A stretch of 64,000 nt of DNA from Channallabes apus. Taxonomy: Eukaryota; Chordata; Actinopteri; Siluriformes; Clariidae. The translations under genes were made by a program, and so were the position numbers. Below, one piece after another: positions 23,001-34,165 of the stretch. Each line of letters begins with the position of its first letter. The stretch's first letter is position 1. The notes below the pieces were generated by a model, which did no database searches, had not been told where the DNA came from, and was given only the letters and a program-made list of their open reading frames with translations. The stretch is taken from contig CM060127.1 of NCBI GenBank assembly GCA_030522415.1, forward strand, positions 1,903,114-1,967,113, read 5' to 3'.

Positions 23001-24427
23001 CCATCAAGTTAGCACTAGAGGAGTGGAGACATTGGCTGGAGGGGACCGAGCTTCCCTTCATAGTGTGGACCGATCACAGGAACTTAGAGTACCTGCGCAC
23101 CGCCAAAAGACTCAATGCCCGCCAAGCTCGGTGGTCGCTGTTCTTCTCAAGATTCAATTTCACCCAGTCCTACCGCCCAGGTTCTAAGAACACTAAGCCT
23201 GATGCCCTCTCACGTCAGTTCTCCCTCCCACAAGATCCCACACCATGCCAACCCATTCTACCATCTCGTTGCCGCCTTAGAGCTAGACATCGAGACCAAA
23301 GTCAAGCAGGCATTGAGTCAGGAGCCCGGCCCAAGCAATGTCCCCCCAGATCGCCTCTTTGTTCCCCCCGGTCTGCGCCCGCAGGTCCTGGAGTGGATCC
23401 AAGCTGTCCTGTCACCCAGGCTCTGCCCGAACGCTCTTTATCATACAACAGCGTTTCTGGTGGTCCACGATGGGGAAGGATGTCTCCAGCTTTGTGGCAG
23501 CCTGCGACATCTGCACCCGCTGCAAACCCAACAACCGTCCTCCGGCTGGCCTCCTCAGACCCTTACCCATACCTCACCGTCCCTGGTCGCATATTTCGCT
23601 GGACTTTGTAACAGGGCTACCCTCATCTGACGGAAACACTTGCATCCTGACCATTGTTGACCGCTTCTCCAAGTCCGTCCACCTAGTCCCGCTCCCCAAG
23701 CTCCCGTCCGCCAAAGAGACCGCAGAGCAATTGATACTTCATGTTTTTCGTCTTCACGGCCTCCCCACCGACATAGTTTCAGACCGTGGCCCTCAATTCA
23801 CCTCACGCTTCTGGGGGGCCTTTTGTAAACTCATCGGAGCCTCTCCTAGCCTATCTTCTGGTTTTCATCCCCAATCCAACGGCCAAACAGAACGAAAGAA
23901 CCAAGCAATGGAAGTCTCCCTCCGGTGTATGACTACTCGTGATGCCACCACCTGGAGTAAGTTTCTCCCGTGGGTCGAGTACGCTCACAACTCCCTGCCA
24001 TGTGCCTCAACGGGTCTCTCTCCGTTCCAGTGCTGCCTGGGCTACCAACCACCACTGTTCCCCACTCAAGAGGAGGAGGGAGAGGTCCCCTCGGCACAAC
24101 ACTTTGTCCGCCGCTGCAGACGTACATGGTTACGAGCCAGACGATCCCTGCTGCAAGCATCCCGCTTATACAAGAGACAGGCGGACCGTCATCGCTCCAA
24201 GACTCCCAGGTATCACATAGGAGACAGAGTCATGCTCGCCACCAGAGACATTCCCCTAAAGACACTTTCACGCAAGCTCTCTCCCCGTTTCATCGGACCC
24301 TTCACAATAACCAGGATAATCAACCCGTGCGCTGTCCGTCTCCTACTCCCATCGTCTATGCGACGCATCCACCCCACCTTCCATGTGTCCCAGCTACGAC
24401 GCATTGTAAACTGTACTCTAAGTACAG
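20088..24427 (+). pseudogene. Gag-Pol of gypsy element 1, broken
   Basis: Gag starts MDPAGLDGMRRALE at 20088. Premature TAA codons occur near 20325, 20515 and 20748. The CCHC zinc knuckle is [14 protein letters not shown] (about 20890), followed in the same frame by protease [12 protein letters not shown] (about 21065), so gag and pol form one frame. RT starts [19 protein letters not shown] and is cut at 21734 by an inserted Rex1 tail. It resumes at 22134-22140 with catalytic [10 protein letters not shown] (about 22420). RNase H has [11 protein letters not shown] (about 22858) and the integrase has an intact D-D-E ([26 protein letters not shown]). Frame changes occur near 23262 and 23405. The C-terminus, where a chromodomain would be, is deleted. 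Confidence 0.92.
21735..22133 (-). mobile_element. Rex1 LINE 3' UTR insertion in gypsy RT
   Basis: Reverse complement of this insert matches the 3' UTR of the Rex1 copy at 25890-26168 (shared CACAACACTGACTGGACAAT and GACAATTGCACATGTCAC) and continues to a tail CTAATAAAATTTGAATTTG. It is flanked by GGCTT (21730-21734 and 22134-22138). Removing it joins YRGL to [13 protein letters not shown] of the RT. The (TTA)n at 22104-22124 is internal. Confidence 0.9.
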
Positions 24428-24574
24428 TTGATCTCTTGCTCTCCCCTCCTCGACCAGGCTCAGCTTCACGTTTTGGCTCGACGCCCTCGCCGACTGATCA
24501 CACGGCTTTGATCTCTCACTCTCTACCTGCAACTGGGCCCACTTTCACAGTCCACGTTCTGCACCCTCACAACA
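24428..24574 (+). repeat. Truncated 3' LTR of gypsy element 1
   Basis: 147 bp matching the last 148 bp of the 5' LTR (19921-20068) with one deletion and about six substitutions. The pol frame reads straight into it. Confidence 0.88.
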
Positions 24575-24579
24575 CAGAG

Positions 24580-26168
24580 CCTGCGCAGACCAGCTAGCAC
24601 CTGTGTTCACTGAGATATTCAACATCTCCTTATCTCAGTTGGTGATCCCCACGTGCTTCAAAGAGTCCATCATTGTTCCTGTCCCGAAGAAACCACATCC
24701 TGCTTCTCTCAATGACTATCGCCCTGTAGCCCTCACCTCAGGAGTGATGAAGTGCTTTGAACGCCTTATCAGAGACGTCATCATTTCTTCACTACCCGAC
24801 ACACTGGTCCCACTACAGTTTGCATACCGTCAGAACCGCTCCACAGACGATGCAATCTCTCATCTCCTCCACACATCACTCACTCACCTGGACACTAGGA
24901 AAGGGAATTATGTTAAAATGCTCTTCATCGACTACAGCTCTGCTTTTAATACCATAATTCCCTCCACACTCACCACCAAGCTGGAGCACCTGGGACTCAG
25001 CTCATCTATATGTCAGTGGATCTCCAATTTTCTGACTGGCAGACCACAGGCAGTAAGGATGGGCAGACATGTCTCAGCTACACTCACTCTCAGCATTGGA
25101 GCCCCCCAGGGTTGTGTTCTGAGCCCCCTGCTGTACTCTTTGTACACCCACGACTGCGTGGCCACTACCAACTCCACCTCCATCATCAAGTTTGCTGACG
25201 ACACCGTCGTGGTCAGACTGATCACCAACAATGATGAGTCGGACTACCTAGAGGAGATTGGAAATCTGGAGAACTGGTGCCAGAGGAACAATCTCCTCCT
25301 GAACGTCAGTAAGACAAAGGAGTTGATAGTGGACTTTAGTACAAAGCAGGAGAGGAACTACCAGACCCCCGTCATCAACAGGAGCCCAGTGGAGAGAGTG
25401 GACAGCTTCAGATACCTCGGTGTTCACATCACGCAGGACCTGTCATGGTCCTGTCACATCAACACCGTGGTGAAAAAAGACCGGCAGCATCTGTACCACC
25501 TCAGACGCTTGAGAGACTTTAGACTGCCCTCCAAGGTGCTCAGGAACTTCTACTCCTGCACCATAGAGAGCATCCTGATGGGAAACATCACGACCTGGTT
25601 CGGGAACAGCACCATGCAGGACAGACGAGCTCTACAGAGGGTGGTGCGATCAGCCGAGCACATCATCCGCACCGAGCTCCCTGACCTGCACTCGATCTAC
25701 AGCAAGCGGTGCTGGACTAAGGCCAGGAAGATCATGAAGGACCTCAGTCACCCCAGTAATGGACTGTTCTCTTTGTTGCGGTCTGGGAAGCGATTCCGCT
25801 CCCTAAAGGCCAACACAGAGAGGCTGAGGAGGAGCTTCTTCCCGCAGGCGATAAGGTCTCTCAATCACACCTCCACACAGGACTAATAACATCTTTTTAA
25901 GCTCACAACACTGACTGGACAATCATGGATACATTCATACACACTTGTACTAAATATTTATACATCTGGACAATTGCACATGTCACTTTCATTAGTCACC
26001 TTTCATGCATATTTGCACAACCACTGACACTTTAAATTCTATATATACTCCCCCCCCTATATTTCTATATTTTGCAATATTTTATTATGCCCTTACTGTA
26101 CAGTTAATTTTACTAGTTAAATTTATTTCTTTAGTATTTCCTTTTTATTGATTATTTATTTTACACAC
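24580..26168 (+). mobile_element. Rex1 LINE, 3' half (reverse transcriptase)
   Basis: This continues the element started at 17801. The frame from about 24580 to the TAA at 25886 is uninterrupted: [15 protein letters not shown], then [24 protein letters not shown] (about 24720), [11 protein letters not shown] (24927), [20 protein letters not shown] (25100), catalytic FADD (about 25190), [13 protein letters not shown] (25410), and C-terminal [20 protein letters not shown]. The 3' UTR (25887-26168) lacks the terminal part present in the 21735-22133 copy. Together with the 5' half this was a near-full-length Rex1, disabled mainly by the gypsy insertion. Confidence 0.93.
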
Positions 26169-27490
26169 AATAATTAATTCCTCACTCAGCATTGGTTATG
26201 TTCCAGAATCTTTTAACTTAGCAGTTATCAAACCAATAATTAAGAAACCTGACCTCGACCCCTGTCAGCTGTCCAATTACAGGCCAATATCAAACCTTTA
26301 TCTCTAAGATTCTGGAAAAGATAGTAGCAAAGCAGCTATGCTCATATCTACATAGAAATGGCATACATGAACTGTATCAGTCAGGATTTAGGCCTCATCA
26401 CAGCATAGAAACAGCACTCGATAAAGTAGTAAATGACCTCCTATTGGCCTCTGATCAGGGTTGTGTAACTATGCTTGTATTACTCGACCTCAGTGCAGCT
26501 TTTGACACCATTGATCATGCTATTCTTCTTCACAGATTAGAAAATGTAGTAGGAATTAAGGGTACAGCCCTCTCCTGGCTCAGATCCTATTTGACCGATC
26601 GTTATCAGTATGTAGACTTAAATGGTAATTATTCTGCATGTTCTCTAGTGGAGTTTTGCATTCCGCAGGGTTCACTTTTAGGCCCACTGCTTTTTTCCCT
26701 TTACATGCTTCCTCTGGGCAACATAATCCGTAAATATACATTCACATTATACATTATGTAACTGTGACCATACCTAACTGCCATCTCTCCTCTTCTTCTC
26801 TTTCTCCCCCTCTTTCTCGTTCCTCTCTCCTCCTGTCTCCCCCTTTCACTCTTTCTCTCTCTCTCTCTGTTGAGCTACACATGTCATTCCTGAGCTGCCA
26901 GTGATCCAGACTCCCTCTGCCCTCCGGACCTGTCTGATCCATCCTGGTGCCCCATTTCTGTTTGGAGGTCTCGTCGCATGGATGCTCCGTGTGTCTCTTT
27001 GGGAAGCGTCTGGTGTCTGGGGATGATTCTCTCTACTTAGAAGACGGTTCTGGCCTCGACTGGTGTTACCAGCTGTTTCTCTGAGGACTTGACAATTCGA
27101 TAGTTCAGGACTGGATCTTTCTACAAGTCTATCTGAGTCTCCAATAACTACCTGGACTCCATTTTAACATCAATTAACATCAACTATTATAGCTGAACTG
27201 CCTGCCACCTAACACACTGTATAAATGCAGATCATTTCCTGCTATCTGTTTCACCCAGATGAGGATGGGTTCCCTGTTGAGTCTGGTTCCTCTCAAGGTT
27301 TCTTCCTATTACCATCTCAGGGAGTTTTTCCTTGCCACTGTCGCCCGCGGCTTGCTCACCAGGGACTATCTGACCATTTTGATTCATACACATTCACATT
27401 CCATAAAAACTTAAATAATTCTTTTGATTGTGTAAAGCTGGTTTGAGGCAATGTCAATTGTTAAAAGTGCTATACAAATAGAAATAATAA
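26169..27490 (+). mobile_element. L2-type LINE, RT fragment and 3' end
   Basis: Resumes the L2 interrupted at 17800. NSSLSIGYVPESF (26173), [15 protein letters not shown] (26255), [15 protein letters not shown] (26375), [21 protein letters not shown] (26475), [15 protein letters not shown] (26575), [25 protein letters not shown] (26660-26735). The catalytic YADD block and everything after it are missing, and the 3' UTR starts at about 26740. The tail TGTAAAGCTGGTTTGAGGCA then GCTATACAAATAG (27430-27482) matches other L2 tails in the window. Confidence 0.88.
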
Positions 27491-27609
27491 AAAAAGTCCC
27501 TGTTTAATATCTAAAGATTAAAAAAAGAAACGCCAGATGAGCTTTCTACACTTGTTTTGAGCCAACAGCACTAGCCATGGTAACAGTGCTCACATTTTTA
27601 TTATCTCAG

Positions 27610-27822
27610 AGCAGGAAGTAAAGAATGCCTTTAGCAAAGAAAACACCAGGCAGGACCAAGTGAGCATCTTGGGAGGTGGAGGAGAGGAACTTCTAGATCC
27701 ACAGAGCCCAGAGCCATCCAAACAATTAACCTTTCTCTCTAGTGTAGTCAGGGAAGCTGAGGGCCAACACGGAGTGAATGAGGAGCAGCTACTTCCTGCA
27801 GAATATTTTGGTTCTCAAACAG
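27610..27822 (+). other. Orphan exon-like segment, unidentified
   Basis: An acceptor-like TTTTTATTATCTCAG ends at 27609 and a donor-like CAAACAG|GTACAA begins at 27823. Between them, 213 nt stay open in the frame starting at codon CAG (27612), with phase 1 at both ends. The predicted peptide contains EVKNAFSKENTRQDQ, GGGGEELLDPQSPEPSKQ, then SSVVREAEGQHGV and ends PAEYFGSQTG. It is acidic and polar. It matches no family I know and is not part of the neighbouring L2 or RTE elements. It could be a host gene exon, a decayed exon or chance. Confidence 0.35.
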
Positions 27823-27929
27823 GTACAACACTTCCCATTACATACATACTTACCTGCAAATATTATTGACTGTATGTTGGACATTCCTTGCTTGCACACT
27901 TTCTATGATTCATGTACAAGAATAAAAAA

Positions 27930-30900
27930 AAAATCCAAATTTTTCTTTTGGCTTTTCCCTTTGAGGGGCACCACAGTGAATCATCTGCCTCCATCTAACC
28001 CTATCCTCTGCATCCTCTTATCTCACACCAACTAACTTCATGTCCTCTCTCACTGCATCCATAAATCTCCTCTTTGGTCTTCCTCTAGACCTCCTGCCTG
28101 GCAGTTCCAACCTCAGCATCCTTCTACCGATATATTCACACTCTCTCCTCTGAACATGTCCAAACCACCTCAATCTGGCCTCTCTGCCTTTATCTCCAAA
28201 ACATCTCACATGGGTTGTCCCTCTGATGAGCTCATTCTTGATCCTATCCATCCTTGTCACTCCCAAGGAGAACCTCAACATCTTCAGCTCTGCTACCTCC
28301 AACTCTGCCTCCTGTCTTTTCTTCAGTGCTGCTGTCTCTAAGCCGTAGAGCATCGCTGGTCTCACCGCTGTCCTGTACACCTTTCCTTTCATTCTCGCTG
28401 ATACTCTTTTATCGCACAACACACCTGACACTTTTCTCCACCCATTCCAACCTGCCTGTACCCGCCTCTTCACCTCCTTTCCACACTCTCCGTTCCTCTG
28501 GACAGTTGACCCTAAGTACTTAAAATTCTGCACCTTCTTTACCTCTGCTCCCTGTAGCCTCACAGTTCCTCTTGGGTTCCTCTCATTCACACACATGTAT
28601 TCCGTCTTGCTGCGGCTAACCTTCATTCCTCTGCTTTTTCAGAGCATACCTCCACCTCTCCAAATTTTCTTCCACCTGTTCCCTGCTCTCGCTACAAAGC
28701 ACAATGTCATCTGCAAACATCATAGTCCATGGAGACTCCTGTCTAACCTCATCTGTCATCCTGTCCATCACCAAAGCAAACAAAAGGGGCCGATCATTAA
28801 TGCAGACCCACCTCCACTTTGAACTCTTCTACACACCTACAGCACATCTCACCACTGTCTTACAGCTCTCATACATGTCCTGCACCACTCTAACATACTT
28901 CTCTGCCACTCCAGACTTCCTCATACAACACCACAGCTCCTCTCTCGGCACACTGTCGTACGCTTTCTCTAAATCTACAAAGACACAATGCAACTCTTTA
29001 TTACCTTCTCTGTACTTCTCCACCAGCATCCTCAAAGCAAATACTGCATCTGATGTACTCTTTCTAGGCATGAAACCATATTGCTGCTCACAAATGCTCA
29101 CCTCTGCCCTTAACCTAGCTTCCACTACTCTTTCCCACAGCTTCATTGTATGGCTCATTAACTTTATACCTCTGTAATTGCCACAGCTCTGCACATCTCC
29201 CTTGTTCTTAAAAATCAGCACCAATACACTTCTCCATTCCTCTGGAATCCTCTCACTCTCCAAGATCTTGTTAAACAAACTAGTCAGAAACTCTACTGCC
29301 ACCTCTCCTAAGCACTTCCATACCTCCACAGGTATGTCATCAGGACCAACAGCCTTTCCACTCTTCATCCTCTTCAACGCCCTTCTCACCTCACTTTTTT
29401 CTAATATTTGCTACTTCCTGCTCCACAACAGTCACCTCTTCTACTCATTGTTCTATTTCATTTTCCTCATTCATCAACTCCTCAAGTACTCCTTCCATCT
29501 TCCCATCACCCTCCTGGCATCTGTCAGTACATTTCCATCTCTATCTTTAATCACTCTAACCTGCTGCACATCCTTCCCATCTCTATCTCTTTGCCTCGGC
29601 AACCTGTACAGATCCACCTCTCCCTCCTTACTGTCCAGCCTAGCATACAAGTCCTGATATGCTCTTTGTTTGGCCTTTGCCACCTCTACCTTCACCTTAT
29701 GCTGCATCTCCCTGTACTCCTGTCTACTCTCTTCAGTCCCACTTCTTCTTAGCTAGCCTCTTTCCCTGTATACACTTCTGGACTTCCTCGTTCCACCACC
29801 ACGTCTCCTTGTCCACTTTTCCCTTACCTGATGATACACCAAGTACCTTCCTACCTGTCTCCCTGATCACATTGGCTGTAGTTGTCCAGTCAACTGGCAG
29901 CACCTCCTGGCCACACAGAGCCTGTCTCAACTCCTCCCTAAAGACTACACAACATTCTTCCTTTCTCAGCTTCCACCACTTTGTCCTCTGCTATGCCTTT
30001 GTCCTCTTCACCTTCCTCACCACCAGGGTTATTTTACACACCACCATTCTGTGTTGTCTGGCTACACTCTCCCCTACCAACACCTTGCAGTCACTGATCT
30101 CTTTCAGATTACAACGTCGACACAAGATGTAGTCCACCTGAGTGCTTCTGCCTCCACTCTTATATGTCACCCTATGTTCCTGCCTCTTCTGGAAGAAAGT
30201 ATTTACTACTGCTATTTCCATCCTCTTTGCAAAGTCCACCACCATCTGTCCTTCAACATTCCTGTCCTGAAGACCAAACCTGCCCATCACATTTTCATCA
30301 CCTCTGTTCCCTTCCCCAACATGTCCATTGAAGTCTGCACCAATCACCGCTCTCTCACCTCTGGGGATGCTCTGCATCACTTCATCTAACTCATTCCAGA
30401 ATGTCTCCTTCTCTTCTAACTCACATCCTACCTGTGTGGCATAGCCACTAACAACATTGAACATCACCCCTTCAATATCCAGCTTTAGACTCATCAACCT
30501 GTCTGATAACTCCATTTAACTCCATGTCAGAATAACTCCTACTCCATTTCTTTTCCTATCCACACCATGGTAAAACAATTTGAACCCTGATCCTAAGCTT
30601 CTAGCCTTGCTACCTTTCCACCTGGTCTCTTGGACACACAGGATATCCACCTTCCTTCTCTGCATCATATCAACCAACTCTTTTGCCTTCCCGGTCATGG
30701 TCCCAACATTCAAAGCCCCTATTTTCACTCCTAATCTCTAGCCTTTCCTTTTCTCTCTCTGATTTCGAACACGCCTTCCTCCTCTCCTTTTTCGACCAAC
30801 AGTAGCCCAATTTCCACCGGCACCCTGTAGGTCAACAGCACCAGTGGCGGTCGTTGTTAACCCGAAATTATATTTCTGATTTGCATAATTGATTTGGCAA

Positions 30901-31021
30901 ATGTTTTTACGTCGGATGCCCTTCCTGACACAACCCTCTGCATTTATCCAGACTTGGGACTGGCAAAAGAAGACACTGGATTGCGCCCCCCCATGGTTGC
31001 ATTATCTATACCATTTACCAT
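27930..31021 (-). mobile_element. RTE-type LINE (CFDP2-like), full-length but broken
   Basis: Minus-strand LINE with a single APE-type endonuclease plus RT. The start is MKIGALNVGTMTGKAKELVD at 30728, with endonuclease motif VQETRWKG and a stop after VILTWS (30516). It continues from 30515 with GYATQVGCELEEK, GADFNGHVG and VDYILCRR. RT follows: [16 protein letters not shown] (about 29350), [19 protein letters not shown] (about 29190), [14 protein letters not shown] (about 29085), [16 protein letters not shown] (about 28985), a break near 28829, FADDIVLCSE (about 28710), and C-terminal SKTEYMCVNERNPRGT, RLRWFGHVQRRECEYIGRRM and RGRPKRRFMD to 28018. The 3' tail near 27935-27985 has the AGCCAAAAG motif in reverse. 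Several stops and frameshifts make it inactive. It resembles the family behind bovine CFDP2. I place it in the RTE clade by motif memory. Confidence 0.88.
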
Positions 31022-31608
31022 ATAGAGGTCAAAAGGAGGGATACAGCCTAATCCAGGGATCGTAGCAGGAAACAAGCACACACACATGTATCCAGTCACA
31101 CAATATGGGCAATTTCCAAATGCCAGTCACCCACCCAACCCTGAAGGTGCAAGGTGACAGCACTAGTTACTAAGCTACTCCCATGCCACTCCCATATACT
31201 GTATATCCCTCTATATTTGTCTTTAGATAAACCTCATTTGTTTCAGAAGCCATCTTCACAGATCTCTACCCATAGAACACGTCATTCCTGTTCTGCTACT
31301 AGGTCTCTGTTAAATATTTTGCAGATTTTCAGAAACTACTTTTCCTATTTAAGACTGTTCATAACCTAGTGCTGTCGGATTTTTCACAACTCATTTATAT
31401 CTACACACTCTCTCATACTTTTCAGTACTCTTTTGCTATATTGATCCTCACCTAGTCCTGTCTCAAACACTCTAACAAACCACATGAAACCACATGTAAC
31501 TCGTAAGTAAGTAAAACTAGAAAGTTTTCTTGTTACATATTGTTGTTATTGCTGTGTTTTGTTACATAATTGTATCTCTTTTTACTTATTATATGATAAT
31601 ACATTATT

Positions 31609-31639
<31 letters not shown>

Positions 31640-31817
31640 ATGTTCCAGCAACACAACTGTAAGGGTGGGGTCTGCAGAGTCTCAGGAGTATTAAGACTCA
31701 CTTTGAAACAAGCCTTGTAGAGCTTTTCTTATTTTCATTTCTTCTTGATGAGTCCTGACCAACATAGGGCTTCTTGAGCTCTTGCTAATCATTTTGTATT
31801 TCCCGATGGCCCTGATA
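31022..31817. other. No gene recognised; ATT microsatellite
   Basis: AT-rich sequence with (ATT)n at about 31606-31640. Left part may be LINE-adjacent repeat. No supported coding region. Confidence 0.5.
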
Positions 31818-31819
31818 TA

Positions 31820-32697
31820 CAGTGTTGTGAAAAACTATTTGCCCCCCTCCTGATTTCTTATTCTTTTGTCACACAAAATGTTTCTGATCATCAAACACAT
31901 TTAACTATTAGTCAAAGATAACACAAGTAAACACAAAATGCAGTTTTTAAATGAGGGGTTTTATTATTTAGGGAGAAAAAAAATCCAAACCTACATTGCC
32001 CTGTGTGAAAAAGTAATTGCCCTTTAATTAAAGTAAAAAGTAATTGAACCTAATAACTGGTTGGGCCACCCTTAGCAGTAATAACTGCAATCAAGCGTTT
32101 GCAATAACTTGCAACAAGTCTTTTACAGCGCTCTGGAGGAATTTTGGCCCACTCAACTTTGCAGAATTGTTGTAATTCAGCTTTATTTGAGGGTTTTCTA
32201 GCATGAACCGCCTTTTTAAGGTCATGCCACAACATCTCAATAGGATTCAGGTCAAGACTTTGACTAGGCCACTCCAAACTCTTCATTTTGTTTTTCTTCA
32301 GCCATTCAGAGGTGGATTTGCTGGTGTGTTTTGGTCCTGCTGCAGCACCCAAGATCACTTCAGCTTGAGTTGACGAACAGATGGCCGGACATTCTCCTTC
32401 AGGATTTTTTGGTAGACAGTAGAATTCATGGTTCCATCTATCACAGCAAGCCTTCCAGGTCCTGAAGCAGCAAAACAACCCCAGACCATCACACTACCAC
32501 CACCATATTTTACTGTTGGTATAATGTTCTTTTTCTGAAATGCTGTGTTACTTTTAACGCCAGATGTAAGGGGACACGCACCTTCCAAAAAGTTCAACTT
32601 TTGTCTCGTCGGTCCACAAGGTATTTTCCCAAAAGTGTGACTAACATGCAAAAGAATAAGAAATCAGGAAGGGGGCAAATAGTTTTTCACACCACTG
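31820..32697 (-). mobile_element. Tc1-like transposon, internally deleted
   Basis: Inverted repeats: CAGTGTTGTGAAAAACTATT at 31820 and AATAGTTTTTCACACCACTG ending 32697, each continuing into GCCCCC and an AAGAATAAGAAATCAG segment. Both ends are flanked by TA. The transposase is on the minus strand and keeps the region from GGGSVMVWGCFAASGPG (about 32480), GPKHTSKSTSEWLKKNK with the second Asp replaced in context (about 32310), and SLDLNPIEMLWHDLKKAV with the catalytic Glu (about 32240) to RLIAVITAKGG. The N-terminal DNA-binding half is deleted. 878 bp, non-autonomous. Confidence 0.9.
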
Positions 32698-32736
32698 TAT
32701 ATTCCCTGGGGTTTTATCTGGCAGCCTTACTGAAAT

Positions 32737-32774
<38 letters not shown>

Positions 32775-33007
32775 CCTACATTAAAACCATTAAAACCATT
32801 ATCATTTCAAGTATATGTTGCTATTAGTATTTAACCTGGGAGGAAAGTTGGTATAAGAGAAGACAACAGTCTACAGATCTAATGCTCTTCATTAATTGAG
32901 CTATCGTTTCATGCAGGGCTCGGAGTTGAATACACTCATTTGAAGTGTAAGTTCCTTCTCTGTTTTTCTTTTTAATTTTCACCGGGGACATGCTTCCAAC
33001 TTCCATA
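32698..33007. other. (CT)n microsatellite and unassigned sequence
   Basis: (CT)n at about 32741-32769, otherwise nothing recognised. Confidence 0.5.
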
Positions 33008-33052
33008 ATATCAACTGTGTGAAGCTGCTTTGCGACAATGACAACTGTTAAA
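33008..33052 (+). mobile_element. L2 LINE tail fragment
   Basis: GTGAAGCTGCTTTGCGACAA then TGACAACTGTTAAA matches the L2 tail of this genome, truncated at both sides. Confidence 0.6.
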
Positions 33053-33054
33053 TT

Positions 33055-33440
33055 AGTCACTAGCTGATCCAGCTCTGCTTTGTATGCTGTCTCGATTTCG
33101 TTGCTGAAGAATCAAACTACTGTAGCATCATCTGTAATGTTAATAATGCAGTTTAAGCTGCGCCTTGCTATATCCTGTCTTTAAACAGCAAAGGTCTAAG
33201 CACACAGCCCTGGGATGTGCTGGTGGTCAGTGTGATGGTGCTGAAGATGCCGCAACAGGCTTGGTTTTGTGAAAGTAGCCTTATGCCATTTGGTACATTC
33301 TTGTCAGGGTGTAGGACTCAGCATATAGAGCTGTCAGACTGGTTTGAGCAATCAGCAAACTGGTGTGTGTCAAGTGAGGTTGAAGATGGCATTTGATGCT
33401 GAAGATGCTGAAGAGAACATCAGTGTAGTTGTGCCATTCT
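33055..33440 (-). mobile_element. Rex1-like RT remnant
   Basis: Reading the minus strand with frame changes gives FSTITLTTSTSQGCVLRPLLF (about 33250-33190), a decayed [12 protein letters not shown] motif, then ITDDATVV (about 33140), a decayed catalytic ADD, followed by NEIETAYKAELDQLVT. Spacing agrees with the Rex1 RT at 15065-15230. No ends are identifiable. Confidence 0.65.
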
Positions 33441-33829
33441 ATTAATTATTTACATTAATAGTCAGATCAGTGGATGTACATGACATGGTTAATCGAGCAT
33501 GTTTGGTGTATAACAGGAGTACACACAGAAAAGACCAGAGAGCAAGAAATGAGCTGTCATGATCTATTCACTGTAGGTAAAACCATCACACAGCTGACAA
33601 ATCTGCACAATACCAGAATGAAAAAATAAAGTATATTATTAGTATTAAGGGATAGTCCTGATGCACAAGTAGATAGTGAATTGCACTTACCAGCAACATG
33701 TAACCCGCATAAAAATATGCTAAATATCATGCCTACAGTATATTATCGAAATGGTGCTATAATTATTTAGCAATTCTGTTTTGCTCATGCATTATTTGTT
33801 ATTGTTTCTATTTTTTTGTTCTTCCTCGA
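33441..33829. other. No gene recognised
   Basis: Unassigned AT-rich sequence. Confidence 0.5.
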
Positions 33830-33831
33830 TA

Positions 33832-34080
33832 CAGTAAAAAAGTATTTTGTCTGCCACCAACTGTGCAAGTTCTCCCACTTAAAAAGATGAGAGAGGCCTG
33901 TAATTTTCATCATAGGTATATGTCAACTATGAGAGACAAAATAATTTTAAAAAATCCAGAAAATCACATTAAAGGATTTTTAATGAATTAATTGGTAAAT
34001 TCCTCGGTAACATATGTATTTGGTCACCTACAAGCAAGCAAGATTTCTGGGGGCTGACTAAATACTTTTTTGCCCCACTG
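33832..34080. mobile_element. Tc1/mariner-type MITE
   Basis: 249 bp bounded by TA (33830-33831, 34081-34082). The left end CAGTAAAAAAGTATTTTGTC and the right end complement CAGTGGGGCAAAAAAGTATT are imperfect inverted repeats with matching inner GTATTT..GTC.GCC blocks. No coding sequence. Confidence 0.82.
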
Positions 34081-34103
34081 TATTTCTTTCCTGTATTCTA
34101 TAC

Positions 34104-34127
34104 ACACACACACACACACACACACAG

Positions 34128-34158
<31 letters not shown>

Positions 34159-34165
34159 TATTAGA
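34104..34165. repeat. (CA)n microsatellite
   Basis: Interrupted (CA)n beside the MITE end. Confidence 0.9.

Larger units (their letters stand above)
19509..24574 (+). mobile_element. Ty3/gypsy element 1 (self-priming, chromovirus-like), inserted in Rex1
   Basis: An LTR retrotransposon bounded by TG...CA and a perfect 5-bp duplication CAGAG (19504-19508 and 24575-24579). Joining the flanks restores the Rex1 frame (GRILR to [10 protein letters not shown]). Order: 5' LTR, self-primer site, gag, protease, RT, RNase H, integrase, then a truncated 3' LTR. The end of pol, the polypurine tract and about 410 bp of the 3' LTR are deleted. The compared 147 bp of the LTRs differ at about 7 positions, so it is older than element 2. 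Confidence 0.93.

Noticed and set aside
28254..30389. Several plus-strand frames of 75-159 codons
   Set aside because: Antisense shadows of the RTE-type LINE, whose motifs are all on the minus strand.
32824..33060. 78-codon minus-strand frame
   Set aside because: Runs through an L2 tail and low-information sequence with no domain.
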